A stretch of 64,000 bases of DNA from Chrysoporthe austroafricana (GCA_001051155.2 JYIP02000011.1:620001-684000); one strand, 5' to 3'. Shown: positions 22,594-34,622, counted from the stretch's first letter. Numbers and translations are program-made. Notes: generated by a model from the letters alone, not told the origin.

Positions 22594-23275
22594 GTATTAA
22601 GTACTGCCGCCGCCGAAAGTGGCTGGCAAGATTTATAAAAGTACGAACGATTGTTTCGGAACGATAGTCGTCAGAATGCTGTGCATTTGGCGATCCATCT
22701 CATCTCATATACTTCCATCTGCCGCAGGCTTTCGTTTGTAATTATACGGCGCTGCCTAACAATATATGCAATTTCCTGCATAGTTATGTAGATCAACTCC
22801 TAGAGCTGCTTGATTCTTGACAAATCTCCTTATAGCTCTCGGTTTTTATCCTTAAGCGCCTAGAGCGCTCGCTGCCAAGCTTGTTCGGATAGCCTTTAGA
22901 GAAGATCTTGCAGCCGAAAGGAGTTTTCGTATATACGCGAGCTGTATCCGGAAGCTCTTTCCATTATTACGATCTTTTGCAGAGTATTTGGGCTGTATTT
23001 ATGGCTTATAATGGAGCATTTATTATTATATTAATTTGAAAAGCATAGGTGAGCTGACTTTTCAGTTCGCTTATAACGTAATTAGTCTATGCAAAGCAGC
23101 CAGAAACGGTATTGTTAGTACGGTATCCTAGTTTTGTCTTGCGTGGATAAATATACCTGTCTATCGAAGCCGAATATTGGAAATATTATTCATTATTATT
23201 AGCATCGGTAAGGCCCTTCGGAAGATTCTATAATAGAGGCTCTAGAAATGGCGGGATGGCTTAACGATTCAATGC
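22594..23275. other. no gene recognised
   Basis: AT-rich sequence with many stops in all frames between the ferric reductase start and the solo LTR. It includes the reductase promoter. Confidence 0.4.
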
Positions 23276-23280
23276 AGCCA

Positions 23281-23728
23281 TGTAATGAGCACTGCAGTAG
23301 CACAAGTACCTAGTACACGCAAGATTTATGCTAGGCAAGGGCAATATCAAGTACAATCTACCGTATACGGAAATACAGTAATGATCGGGTTGGAAACCAA
23401 GTATGCAATATTTACTATCCGTATTGCATATCAGTTGTAAAGAAACGGATGCCTAGATTGACGACTGAAGAGCAACTATGAAATCTATCTTATAGTAGGA
23501 AGTGTTCTGATCTTATATATCTAGCTTTTCAGTCTGAATTACCTCTGCCTGGGTGATTTGATCACGCTTGGCTTCATAATTCAAATACTTGAATCACCGT
23601 AATTCGGGTGATTCGACCCTAACCCTTGCTATCGTAATTCTGGATCCTGGCTTCCTTATATAAGGAGGCTTTCTTACCGCGGATGTTGGATCCGGGTTGT
23701 AACCTGAACCGCTCGTTGGTTCATAACA
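23281..23728 (-). repeat. solo LTR of the Copia-like family with AGCCA duplication (A4)
   Basis: Low end TGTAATGAGCAC, high end GGTTCATAACA, giving TG...CA termini in LTR orientation. AGCCA occurs immediately on both sides (23276-23280 and 23729-23733). Length 448 bp. It lies 188 bp upstream of the membrane-protein pseudogene. Confidence 0.85.
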
Positions 23729-23916
23729 AGCCAGTTCTTGATCTAGGAAAAGCCTGGTGATTCGGGAAGGAATTGGAATTATTGGGACACAGGGACAAGG
23801 TTATACATAAGCGGCTTGAGAAAAAGCTATAAGTTTCGGTTTTACCGCATATTATTTCATCCTTTGCTTTCCCGACACCTTCGTTATTTATCCCCATTTA
23901 GCAATATTTTAGCAAT

Positions 23917-24504
23917 ATGGCAAAAAGAGATTCCCGAGCCAGCTACGGCCAGTATAAAGCCATCTCAAAATATGATGAGATGGTTCTGGAAAATGCCAAA
24001 GACGTACCTTGCAGAGACGCATGGGGGGCCAAAGCCTGCTCATAGCTCCTCTTAGCAGGCTATCTTACATTTCCCTCGACATTTACATCGCTACGCAACT
24101 CGCGATTGCTCAATGATACGAATAAAACAGGGCAATATGTTATAGCTATCGTCCAAAATATTCCCCTTCTCACTATCGCCTCAGTCGTCTGCGGTTTAGC
24201 AGCTGCGGGTCTCGTCTGGCTATGGGCAAGATAGCGTCATAATTACGTATTCTTGATAACCCGGATTATCGAGTAGGTTATAGCATATGAATTTTATGCA
24301 TACGAGGAGGCTGATTACCTTGGTAGGCCTGTACTTATGTATTCGGTAATAGGCTTTCTTACTATACTTCTCAATATTTATACAATGCAAAGCCATGAGT
24401 GGTCCGTAACCGCTATTATTACGGGATCGATTCTGGGCGCGTCAATTCTCGTGTTCGCCGCCTTGTATGCTCTGTGCAACTGGTTGTTGTTGCGAGATTC
24501 GTAA
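23917..24504 (+). pseudogene. fungal integral membrane protein, three in-frame stops
   Basis: One reading frame runs from ATG 23917 to TAA 24502-24504 (195 codons), interrupted only by TAG at 24043, 24232 and 24274. It starts MAKRDSRASYGQYKA, then LLLAGYLTFPSTFTSL, a first hydrophobic pair (NIPLLTIASVVCGLAAAGLV) and a second pair (MYSVIGFLTILLNIY, then IITGSILGASILVFAALYAL). This layout fits the uncharacterised four-helix membrane proteins common in Pezizomycotina. TAG can arise from TGG or CAG by one RIP-type transition. The frame is otherwise undamaged, so loss is probably recent. A solo LTR sits just upstream. Confidence 0.65.
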
Positions 24505-25018
24505 AAATGGTGTGTCTTTAAGAGATGTTCGGTTGACAATGCATTCTCAGCTATATACTACGGAATACGATTCTGCTCAACGTCTATCTCCCATAAATAA
24601 TTACTACCGTCCATAGTCCACAGCAGCCTTCATTCTATCCGTAATATACGACAAAGTGCCATTTTCGCAATTTACATTATTAAAAATCACTCGCAAAATT
24701 ACAATACAATGAGTCTAAACTCGTTACCCTCGCGAGAGAAACAATAGTGAATTATCCAAGCATATAACCTTCGTAAGCAGGCCACGTTGAATACAGCTAA
24801 TTACCTGATACGCTGAGGCACGCACGGACGTGGAACGGGTTGAGCCATTCTTCATCCGTGAGCTCTGACCTAAGAACCGGTCAGAAGTGGAAGTGGAGTC
24901 AGAATCCTCGCCCGGCCCGGATTGCAATATTGTGGCATGGGACATTTCTCAATACGTAAGGGATCTAGGCGTTCAAATCCAAAAATAGCCTTATATATGG
25001 GTTGTGGACAGAGTAAGT
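24505..25018. other. no supported gene
   Basis: It contains a 73-codon minus-strand frame (24945-24724, GEDSDSTSTSDRFLGQSS) with an ATG and a possible donor GTAATT near its end. Without a second exon I do not call a gene. The rest is AT-rich. Confidence 0.3.
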
Positions 25019-25020
25019 TA

Positions 25021-26858
25021 GAGGGGGTAACTTCCGGCCACCCCCTACTTCCGGCTACCCCGGCCGGCCATACCGCCTCTTCTACCCCCTTTCTTTATAT
25101 AGCTTTTTCTCGATTAATTTTATTCCGAATACCTTTATATTTTTACAGAACCTCAATACGACTATTGTGAAGCCATATACCGAATCTGAGCCAGCTCAGG
25201 CTATTGAGGCTATCAAAAACGGCCTATCTTAGCGACAAGCCTCGAAAAAATGGGGCATTCCGAAGGCTACTCTTCAAGGCCGCCTAGCTGGCAAAGAATC
25301 CCATAAAACAGTCTATCAAGACAAACGGAGACTCTCTATTGGCCAAGAAACAGAATTGGCTAGATGGATTATCTGTCAGGCCAATCTAGGCTTGCTACCG
25401 ACGTATTCAGAGCTTAAGTTTTTTGCTAAAAGGATATTGCAAATTAAAGGCGATTCTTAACTTCTCGGAAAGAGATGGATACAAGCTTTTCTGAAAAGAA
25501 ACCCAGGCGTTAAAGTTCAAAGAGCTCGGAAGATAGTTTCGGTTCGAACCAATAAAGCAATAACAGAAGTAATAAAGCTTTAGTTCCGTCTATTCGACTT
25601 TCCCTAGATCCAAGCTATCAAGCCGGCTAACCGATAGAATATAGACGAAGCTGGGATAATAAAGGGCTAAGGAGAGAACGGATTAGTTCTCGGAAGCTTT
25701 TCTTCTCGTTCAATTCAGAAAAAAGACCCTGGGTCGAGGTTCTGGACGTCGTTCCTTGAATGCATTTCAGCTACAGGTACCCACCTCCTTCCTCTAGTTA
25801 TCTTCAAGGGCAAAACCGTATAGCAGCAATGGTTTCCTACCTTCTTAGAACCTTTCAAAGGCTGGCAATTCTTTGCTACGAATAACGGCTGGACTAGTAA
25901 CGAAGCAGCTCTCGAATAGCTCAAGAAGATTTTCATTCCTAGCAGCCAGCCAGAAGACCTTTCGGAAGCCAGACTATTAGTTCTGGATAGCTACGGCAGC
26001 CATATAATAGACGAGTTTATATGGGAATGCTTCTAGAATAATATCCTATTGATCTATTTGCCTCCTCATACTTCTTACGTCCTTCAACCTCTCGACCTGG
26101 GCGTTTTCTCTTCCCTTAAGAGAGCTTATAGGAAGAAGCTTAGCCTTATAAGTCAATAGGGGGATTCAATAATCGTAAGGAAATGCCAATTTCTCGAAAA
26201 CTATAACCAGGCACGGCAAGAAGGTCTCTCTTGTCAGAATATTATATCTGGATGGAAAGTAACAGGTCTTTGGCCCCTCCGACTAGCTAAACCACTTTTA
26301 AGCCCTCTTCTCCTCGAGAATAATTAACGATAGCAACAAACCGTATCAATTTCAGGTTTAAAGCAATCAAAAGAACCTAAATTTCTATCGAAAAATTGTT
26401 CAGACCAGCCAGATATATATTCAACCCCTCGGAAGGCTAAAGATCTATACCATCGATTGCACAGAAATCAGTATCAGCTTTCGACTGAATCAGCACGACG
26501 TATCTTATTTCGAAAGATACAAAAAGCTTGGGATGAAAGAAATCTAGCTTTGGCTAAAGCTCTGGAAGAAAATAAAGCATTAAAAGCACAGGCTGAGAAT
26601 GCAAAGCCTAGGAAAAGAAGGAAGGTCGATATAAGCCCAAATTCGAAGTTTGCAGATATCAGGGCTATATAGAGGGCTCAAAATGCAGTTAATCGAGAAA
26701 CGGGTAGTTCTGATAGAGAGAGCGATATCGAATTATCTACTAGGGAAGAGGATTGCATTGTGGTAGCTGATTAGAATGGAATACTAATATATATATCTAT
26801 ATTGAATGTGGCCGGCCAGGGTGGCCGGAAGTAGGGGGTGGCCGGAAGTTACCCCCTC
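25021..26858 (+). mobile_element. full-length pogo/Fot1-like element with TIRs and TA duplication
   Basis: Length 1838 bp. The left end starts GAGGGGGTAACTTCCGGCCA and the right end is its reverse complement; TIRs extend about 50 bp with few mismatches. TA flanks both ends (25019-25020 and 26859-26860). The transposase frame starts near 25170: an HTH region (SRQASKKWGIPKATLQGRL), a CENP-B-like HTH (GQETELARWI ... RWIQAFLKRNPGVK), then the DDE region with LPLVIFKGKTV and LLVLDSYGSHI. The third region (IYLPPHTSYVLQPLDLGVFS) and a basic coiled tail (26457-26672) follow. Stops replace codons that the truncated copy or the family retains, for example TAG for TGG before LKKIFIP and TAG for CAG before QQWFP. 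That is a RIP-type pattern; the element is inactive. Confidence 0.85.
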
Positions 26859-26860
26859 TA

Positions 26861-27319
26861 ACTTAGATCAGGGCTACCTTGTCTCATCATAGCTAATTGT
26901 AGTACCCAACCTTCGGAACTGCGCAGTGCCAAACGCTCTTACCACCCACCTTTTACAGATAGCCGAACTCTCATTTAGGCCACTTCTCTTAAATCCTTTA
27001 TCGGCTTGCCTGGAGCTTTTGTTTGTACCTTCTCCTTTTCTTGCTGTTAAGCTTTATTACGTTAGAAACAAGTTAGCGCTAGCCCAAAGCTAGCGTTCAA
27101 AACGGAGAAATGGCTTGCTATGCAATACGATAACGTACATTGGCTATGAGGTGAGAAGAGGCCCTGGATGTGAAATGTAGGCTAGTGTATAGGACATAGG
27201 CCTGTGCGCCCTGAGAGTTAAAGTCGGCATTCGGCCTTTTCAATGTAAATAAAACGGCATAAACCCGAAGGCATCCTCTAGCTTCTAGCTTCGGACTTGT
27301 TTCTGAGATTAACTCCAAC
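26861..27319. other. no gene recognised
   Basis: Intergenic sequence between the pogo element and the coiled-coil gene. It probably includes that gene's promoter; no clear TATA box. Confidence 0.35.
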
Positions 27320-27826
27320 ATGACAAGTGCGCCTCTTCCAGATCACATTCCCGTCGGCGTCTTCCTGGCAGCGTCACGAGAGTATAACACTTGTCTATAT
27401 GGATGGCAGGCTTACGCAGAAGCAGAGGGCAAAGCGGTACATTCGCTTCGAGCCAGACTTGTTGCGTTGGAGAAAGAGAATGAAGATATGAAGGACTGCC
27501 GAGACGTTCTTCAGCGAATTATTGATACGCAACGAGATCTTCTAGCTTCCCTAGAAGAGGATCTGGCTCGAGCGTGTGCAGAGCAGCCTCGTTTGCCTTG
27601 CCAGTGCAGGTCGAATGGCACAAGCTCCTCGTCTACATTATCGCCCACGTTAGACTCAGGCTGTATCGACACGTGTTCGTACCCGACAAGCAACTTCCCC
27701 TCCTCACCATTCTACCCTCAACGTCCAGCAAATGTCGAGCCGAACGTCCCGACCGAAGCACTTCACCAAGACCAAGAGGAGAAGGCTGTCGGCGCTAGGG
27801 TGCTGCGTAAGGGTAAGAATGTGTAG
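27320..27826 (+). CDS. small coiled-coil protein of unknown function
   Basis: Uninterrupted 168-codon frame from ATG to TAG. Residues 30-85 are heptad-rich (SLRARLVALEKENEDMKDCR, then LLASLEEDLARA), predicting a coiled coil. The remainder is Ser/Pro/Cys-rich and disordered, ending in a basic VLRKGKNV. Codon composition is more GC-rich than the surrounding repeats, which supports a real gene. No domain recognised. It resembles in layout the other short coiled-coil genes at 38356 and 55763, but I see no sequence match between them. Confidence 0.5.
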   Translation: MTSAPLPDHIPVGVFLAASREYNTCLYGWQAYAEAEGKAVHSLRARLVALEKENEDMKDCRDVLQRIIDTQRDLLASLEEDLARACAEQPRLPCQCRSNGTSSSSTLSPTLDSGCIDTCSYPTSNFPSSPFYPQRPANVEPNVPTEALHQDQEEKAVGARVLRKGKNV

Positions 27827-28472
27827 TTTGTAAGTTGTCTAAGTCTTTTGATCTTACTTTTGAATGAACATAATACTTACCATATAGTGTCACTATGAGA
27901 TCAAGAATATTTCCTCGCCTTCTCTTTCCTGGCGAGGCCCCCAAGCAAAAAATGGTTGCCGAGGGACATTGCATCAGCGCAGTGAGTTTAGAAATATCGC
28001 GCGGTGTTTTCTAGCTTGGAAAATAAGGCGAGATGGGTTAGTCTTGAGTCTGTTGAGGATCCGGGGCACCCATGTTGGCCCACGTTGCAATCAGCGCTTT
28101 CCGAAAGTTACCAACCATGCCTGAACCCCCTAGCACAACTCTTCAGTCATTCTTTTCGATAATCACGTCCGCCAACTCGTTATAAAATGAATTCTACCTA
28201 GCACCTTTCTTCAGTAAATAGCAAACAGCCGGCTACGCGTTATAGGTGCCCGCAAACGGTCGTGGCTAAATCCGACTGATTATAGCTTTGCTGTATGAAA
28301 TACGTCAGCCAACTACTTTTGACATTCCACACCTACAACAAATGCAGCCTAATTCTGTTTGCTTTTAAAACCAATCTAACATGGTTAACTTTAACAACAT
28401 TCGTAAAACTATAATTTCCTTTAAGGGCAAAATGTCCGAAATTTATTCTTGTAAATCCACTTACTTATAAAC
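27827..28472. other. no gene recognised
   Basis: AT-rich sequence without a supported frame, ending at the LINE tail. Confidence 0.35.
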
Positions 28473-28501
28473 GTTTGTTTGTTTGTTTGTTTGTTTGTTT
28501 T
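28473..28501 (-). repeat. (AAAC)n LINE tail
   Basis: About seven TTTG/GTTT units on the plus strand, immediately downstream of the LINE 3' region. Confidence 0.85.
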
Positions 28502-29880
28502 ATTAAACGCCAGAGGGAAAGGAGGCGTAGCTATCCTCTCCAGACCTCCCGAGGGGTATAAGGCGCGCTAAGCTAGGCTAGAGTCCCTATATATATAATA
28601 TACACGGACCTTTACGCATCCAGCGATTCGAAGTCCAGTGATACTGATGGCATTGCCGTCTGTTCGTTCCCTCCCTCGCCTCCGTATGTGAGCAGTAACT
28701 AGGAAAAGGAAACAAGGCATAGCCTCGAGTGTCCTAAGCTTGACTGAGTGTCGTATCGCCGGTAGGCGAGAAGGTACGTCGTCTAAGGCGAATTTGTTTT
28801 TTCCCTTTCCTTTCATTCCCCTCCTCCTCTTCCTCCCCTTATCCTTGCCTCCCTCTATCGCCTCCATCGCTGCCCTCACCCTTCCTCTTCGTCCCCATCG
28901 TCACTATCACCCTCCTCGGTCCCAAGCCACACCTCCAAGTCCTCCCCCTCCAGCCCCGGGTCCTCCGGGCTTTGTGCTCCGGCCGGGTCCGAGTCCACTC
29001 TTCGGAGCCGGGCCCTCACGCCCTCAGGGACCCTAACGACCCTGCCAGCCCCTGTCCGTGGGCCCTCAGGCGGGGGTTCCCTATGGTAGTTATCCCCGGA
29101 AGGCAGCACTGCTCATAGAACCTTGTAACCTCAATGAAGCGGCGGAAGGCCTCTGGTTTATGCATCAGGTCCTCCAGGTACCGCCGTTTCTCCCCCGGGG
29201 TCTCTGGGAAGAGTCGAAGGCAGTTGCTAGGCCAAGGCTAGGGCCACCTCGAGAAGGACCTCCAGGAGAGCCGGCAGTTCACTAAGTGGTCCTGGGTACG
29301 AGTACGCCTACACTTGCAGTATAGCGCTGCGCCCTCGTGCTAGAAAGCCTCGTGATACAACTTGAAGTCCCCATGCCCAGTCCTAGTCGCTAGGAACCGG
29401 TAGAGGGTACGGCGGTCTAGGCTGAGCTCAGCCGGGCAGGAGGTCCCTGGTTCGAGCCGCCAGGACCTATACCACTTCGATAGGCCCTGCTCGGTCCGGG
29501 CCCAGTCCTTGGTTTCGTTCTGAAAGCCTCCAGCGCATCGCGGCAATGGCTTTTAAGACCAGAGATTGTCGGGCCAGCCTTGATATCAGCGGGACCTGAC
29601 TGCCCTGCCTTTGCTAGGCTATCAGCTATCTCGTTCCCAGCAATGCTCAAGTGCCCTGGGGACCATTTGACTGAAATAGGCGCTTTCCTTGTATCCGTCC
29701 TGTCCCGAAAAGAAAGAAAAGCCCATTGTAAGGAGTTCTGAAATGGAATGTGCGTCACATTTCCGAAGCTCTCCTAGGCGGTTCTGCCGCTCCGTCCAGA
29801 GCTTTCTGATCTCCCAATTCCTTGCCTCGGACATCCCCTCCTTCTACTTCCTGGCAGTCAATTTTACCCCGTAATAACGT
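28473..29880 (-). mobile_element. 5'-truncated Tad-like LINE, 3' end with RNase H
   Basis: In minus orientation, 29758-29417 reads ISVKWSPGHLSIAGNEIADS, the RNase H C-terminal motif of fungal Tad-clade non-LTR elements. 29546-29340 reads LDRRTLYRFLATRTGHGDFK, the conserved post-RNase-H region, followed by a Cys/His stretch (CKCRRTRTQDHLVNC). Frameshifts separate these pieces. The element ends in (AAAC)n at 28501-28473 (minus sense), as expected for a LINE tail. No reverse transcriptase remains; truncation is at about 29880. Confidence 0.7.
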
Positions 29881-30975
29881 CCCCACTCATCATTCCGTAG
29901 TTCTTAGGCCCCAGGGTTCGTATATATAGTGCTATTTCGTACCAGCATTATAATTGGTGAATTAATATTTTTAGGTACTATCTGTATCCCTGGATTGTTT
30001 ATTACTTGAATAAAATCTGCGCCTTAGTTTGCATTCGGATATAAGGGGAGGAGACAAGGGGACAAGGGGACGAGGGGACGAGGGGACGAAGGGACGAGTG
30101 GCCCCTGCAGCGTAGCTAGTCTTCACGCTTCTTATAATGCCACTACAAGACCGTTAGATGCTTTAGAAATTGATAGCTAAGCATTTGCTATCTAGTTAAT
30201 CTCAAATAATGAAGTACGAACATTGCATCTCTGTTAACTATCGATATGCACTTCTTATTTTTAGTTGCTACTTAGGGTTAGCTTCGAAACCCATTTTCAA
30301 AGCTCTACCTCATGAAGCTTTGCACCTTTATGGTATGGTTGGTATTCGTTAAGTATTTCGTTATTTCTAATAAAGGTATTAGGACATTACGAGCTTTGTA
30401 TTCGATAATGGGCATATTAGAAGCTGCTGGCTCCGACAATCTCCATCACTAATTCTGACAGCCTCCGATTGACTTTCAACTAATGCATTGCATCTAGTCA
30501 GCTTATATCTAGATAATCTGCTAATATCAATTTCAGCCTTTCCTCGATGCAATATGTACATTCCAAATACACCGCTAAGTATTATACTACTGTCAAACAT
30601 AGCATCACTAGCCACCTTCGCCGAAGAGCAGCAAGAATAATGGATGAAAACTGTCTGGTACTATACGAAATTTTTGATATAAAATAGCAATTCGGGCATA
30701 TTTTGGGACTTTCCGTAGTCTAGCAAGGATCATAAATGCTTGTTTGTCCCCTTTAGGTCTTCATTAGAACTTGTTACTTTAGCTGCGGCCCTGTCAGTGG
30801 TTCACGTAAGTGAAAGTCAGGTGATATCTTTCCACTTGACCTGCATTTATTCTTGCCTACTTGCTTCACCTGTGGCATTTCTACCGCTTGAATGCTTGGT
30901 CGATTGATTTGCTTGATTTCACAAGCAATCTTTTACTTATTCTCATACAGTGCCCGCCACAGGTGCCGCCTTCAC
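29881..30975. other. no gene recognised; short 8-bp tandem repeat
   Basis: AT-rich sequence. 30053-30101 contains about six copies of ACRAGGGG. The region near 30976 is the receptor gene 3' side. Confidence 0.4.
30053..30101. repeat. 8-bp tandem repeat (ACRAGGGG)
   Basis: Roughly six units, with A/G variation at the third position. The unit shares the GGACGAGG core with the minisatellite at 33.9 kb. Confidence 0.8.
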
Positions 30976-32755
30976 TCAGGTCCTTGTACAACTACTTGCT
31001 TTATCTTCCTGCATATCGGGCATAACCACACGTGCCCCTGTATTTATTTCCTTGTGCGGTGGACCCTCCAAATCCACAAATGGTGCTTGGGACGGAAACT
31101 CACGTGCCTGCTCCGTGATTTCCTCATCGGTCTCTGAGCCTTCTTCAAACCATGTCCTAGGCTCTCGGTATATATCCAGAGTTTTCGTAACCCTAATTCC
31201 ACCTCCTGGGTTGCCGTTGTTCCCTTGAGAGTCAGCCTGCACTTCTGATGTGGTTGTGCTGGGCAAGTTAGCCAGTTTTTGTCCCGACTGTGTCAAAACG
31301 GGATTGACACTCTGCTGCATGCGTGGCTGTGTAGTGCTGCGATTCCCCCAAGATAACTTGTTGTGCCAATTTGAGTAAAGTTTAGGCACAATGACAACCA
31401 GCAGAGGCCGTAGGGCTGGGAGACTCCCACACAGTAAAGCGCTAAACTGTTCAATCGCCGACCAGACCACGATGTCCACATTGTCCCAAGTCGCGTCGAA
31501 AGTAGCACTGTATTGCACCACATATTTCATTCGGATCATCGAAGTAATACAGGCGCTAGGCAAATTAAGTTAGACCAGCAAGCAGCTCGTGAGATAGGGT
31601 ACGCACAATGAGCCGATGCTAAGCAATCCTAACAGCGACAACCTTCGTTGCCGATGAATATTGAGCTGCCACACCTGCCGGGACGGAAGGAGAAGAATGG
31701 CAACATCTTCGAAGATGCTAAGAATCCCACTGCTATAAAAAATAGCGTTGGCGTTCAAACACTTGCGGTCTGTGATATATCGGTCCCATATGGAGTCAAC
31801 AGGCAAACATTGCAAAGCTATTAACGCAAAGTAAAGCCCTCCATGGAGCAGGAGGAAAGTGCTTAGCCCATAAACTGCATATCGGAAATGTTGATCCGGG
31901 AATAGGCGCAAGTAGACCAGCAAAATGGAGATTTTGCCGATCACCAGAATAAACATATATACCATGGAATTCAAATAAAACAGCTGTAAAATCTTATAAG
32001 CATTGAACGATATTAGAAGCTTTAGGGAAAAGGCCTGGAGAGGGGAAGGGAGGTAAGAGACCTTCAGAATCAAAGTACCGTCATCAACGGGAATTGTCCA
32101 ATAATGCATGCCAAGGCCTAACTTTGCATTATAAAGATTTATAGTAGCCAATACCGTTAGTAATAGCTACGCATGTTAGCACTAAACGATTTTATGGTAG
32201 GTTATAAACACCCACCGCTGCAAGAATTGTCGTATAATCGTCTAGCCATAATTTCTTGGTATATGCAAGCCTCGTGTAAAGACGCAGCGCGATAAGGGGA
32301 AGTACTAGCACACAGCCGGCTATAGTGGTCCGTTGTACTTCCCAGCTTTTCGTTGGCACTGGAAAGGCAGCGCACAACTCCATTTCGATATTGGCGGCAG
32401 CTAGCAGTGGTAAGCAACTTGTGTGAATACATGCCTCTACCAAGGAGATGACGTACCAACCTGTTCTGCAAACAAACAATTCGTCTGCGTGCACCCTGAA
32501 AGGCTCGTCTGAAGGCTTACGTTTGTGCAGATGCAGGCGGCCAAGTCTGTAAAGATACAGGCTATCTCGGCGAATGCATTGGTAATGCAAGGATGCTGGA
32601 ACGCCAGTCAGCTACAGGAGATACCTCTCGATCACGTTACATACGACACAAGTTGGCGTATTCGCCAAAATCTGAGAAACTGAGACGGCTTGGCCGCGTG
32701 CCAGTCCCATGAGTAAATGCAAGAGACCGAGTCCCAGCAGAGACAGAGACTGCAT
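30976..32755 (-). CDS. CFEM-domain PTH11-type integral membrane receptor
   Basis: Exons: 32755-32645, 32595-32521, about 32465-32216, 32166-32062, 31983-31607, 31555-30976. Introns 1, 3, 4 and 5 are 49, 49, 78 and 51 bp; introns 1, 3 and 5 have clear CTGAC or CTAAC branch points, and all four join in phase. Exon 1 is a signal peptide (MQSLSLLGLGLLHLLMGLAR) running into the CFEM start TPTCV; exon 2 continues HPCITNAFAEIACIFTDLAA and CICTN. Then come SLVEACIHTSC and seven-helix receptor signatures (KKLWLDDYTTILAA, TINLYNAKLGLGMHYW, GKISILLVYLRLFP, GSFACITSMIRMKYVVQYS, WSAIEQFSALLCGSLPALRP). The ~120-residue hydrophilic tail is cytosolic. This family senses surfaces or hosts in plant-associated fungi. 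The exon 2/3 junction (GTAAGC donor at 32520, TTGCAG near 32466) leaves the frame one base off, so either a splice site is misjudged or there is a frameshift. Confidence 0.75.
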
Positions 32756-33921
32756 TTCGTCAACCCGGTGCACGCTTCCAAAGAAAGGCAGAAAATAAAC
32801 ACCAGTTTTGATCAATTGTATCTTGTTTATTCACACTCGCAATTGGTTGGGGAGACGAATGTGTAATAAAGGTCAATGTAGATCACATATGAGGATCCGA
32901 ATTGCCGGTCAACGCCCAAAACGGCTGCCTGCGGGCTTTTAAAACAGCTTAAATGTCGGCAGACGAAAATGCGGTATTTTATTTTCGTATTCAGGCAAAG
33001 CTCTTCAAATACTAAACGCTAATAGATGGCCAGTCTTAAATTCATGACTCAAGAAACGAATTCTCTTCGTGCTTTAGAAAAAGGGGGAAGGCCACGCTAG
33101 TCTGACAGTTCTGAAACCTGCTTTGCATATAACATCAGAATCTATAGAGCGTTTAGATACTGAGGCTATATTGGAATAAAATGAAGTCAAATCCCATTTT
33201 TATTGTTCCAATTCGTGCTAAGTGTAGTGTGTTAGTGTCTCCTTCGGTCTCGTACCGACATTTCTAGATTTCAACGACATGGAGGAAAAAAGAATTAAAG
33301 ATATAAAAGTGGTCCTACGGCCAAGTTTGTGGCCAGCTTAGAGAGGTCCGCTCCTGCGATTCAGAGCTGCTCAATTTCTTGTCCATATAGGCAGATCAGC
33401 TCGATAAGAAATGCCAAAGCCAGAGCCCGACTAGCACAAAGATAAACTTAGAGCCATAAGTAGAGAAGTTCGCAAGAAGAAGTGCGTTATCGAGATGCAG
33501 GGCTGTTTGTCGTTTGTTGCAGAAGCCGATACCTGAGAGCTAGCAAACGCCAATTCCTATAAGGGCAGTCTATTTTTTTATTTCATTTATTTATTGATTT
33601 ATTCCGTTCTTTCTTGTTTGCGCTTGCACAATCGTATAAGGGGGGGATAGAAAGATTGAAAATTAGATGAAGATTGCTGTGTTAATGTATAGATGACAGC
33701 AGCAAGATGCATAGCATATTATGCAAAGAAATAAAGAGCTAGCCTGCCCTTAAGTGCGCTATAGCTGATTATCAGCCTCATTTCTGTGGCCTCGCTGTTA
33801 TAATATCAAATTAATTCTGTCAAGTTGTGAAACCACATCGAGATAACAATAGCATACGCGATTTAACTAAGGGTTGTAGATTGAGCTTTTCGAAATAAAG
33901 AAGATTGTATCAGAAAGCTCT
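32756..33921. other. no gene recognised
   Basis: Receptor promoter side and AT-rich sequence. No protein-like frame found. Confidence 0.35.
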
Positions 33922-34292
33922 CTGCTAGGACGATGGGAATATGCTAGGACAAGGTGAATGTGCTGGGACGAGGGGAACGTGCAAGGTGAACATGCTAGGT
34001 CAAAATGAGGTGAGTGTGCTAGGACGAGGGGAGCGTGCTAGGACGAGGTAAGCGTGCTAGGACGAGGTAAGCGTGCTAGGACGATGGGAATATGCTAGGA
34101 CAAGGTGAATGTGCTGGGACGAGGGGAACGTGCTAGGACAAGGTGAACATGCTAGGACGAAATGAGGTGAGTGTGCTAGGACGAGGGAAGCGTGCTAGGA
34201 CGATGGGAATATGCTAAGACAAGGTGAATGTGCTGGGACGAGGGGAACGTGCTAGGAAAAGGTGAACATACTAGGACAAGGGCAATATGCTA
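33922..34292. repeat. minisatellite with higher-order organisation
   Basis: About twenty 17-20-bp units of the type GTGCTAGGACGAGGTGAAC. Distinctive variants recur as a block: the segment GCTAGGACGATGGGAATATG occurs at about 33923, 34075 and 34194, each followed by the same order of variants. This points to block duplications of 151 and 119 bp on top of unit amplification. Confidence 0.85.
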
Positions 34293-34622
34293 AGAGAGTT
34301 TACACCCCGAAATAGGAAAGTGCAAAGCCGTTTTTGAAGGTACAGCCATTTAAGGCTTTACACATTCATAAGGAAAAATAACGTAGTAGTAATCGTTTCC
34401 GACTTTGGTCTCATGGCTTACTCTAAAATTACATGACATGGCCGGGAATGGAGTTTCGTCCTTAGGGAAGGCTTTGATAGATAAATATCTTAAACGCACC
34501 AGTTTTGACAATTAACAAGTATATTCAGTATTCGCAGCTCTGCTCAAAGTCGAAATCCTCCATTTGGACTCATTTCGCAGCCTTGCTTAAGTAACTAGGG
34601 TCGCCTGTTACCTCCCTCCGTC
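34293..34622. other. no gene recognised
   Basis: Intergenic, between the minisatellite and the WOPR pseudogene. Confidence 0.35.
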
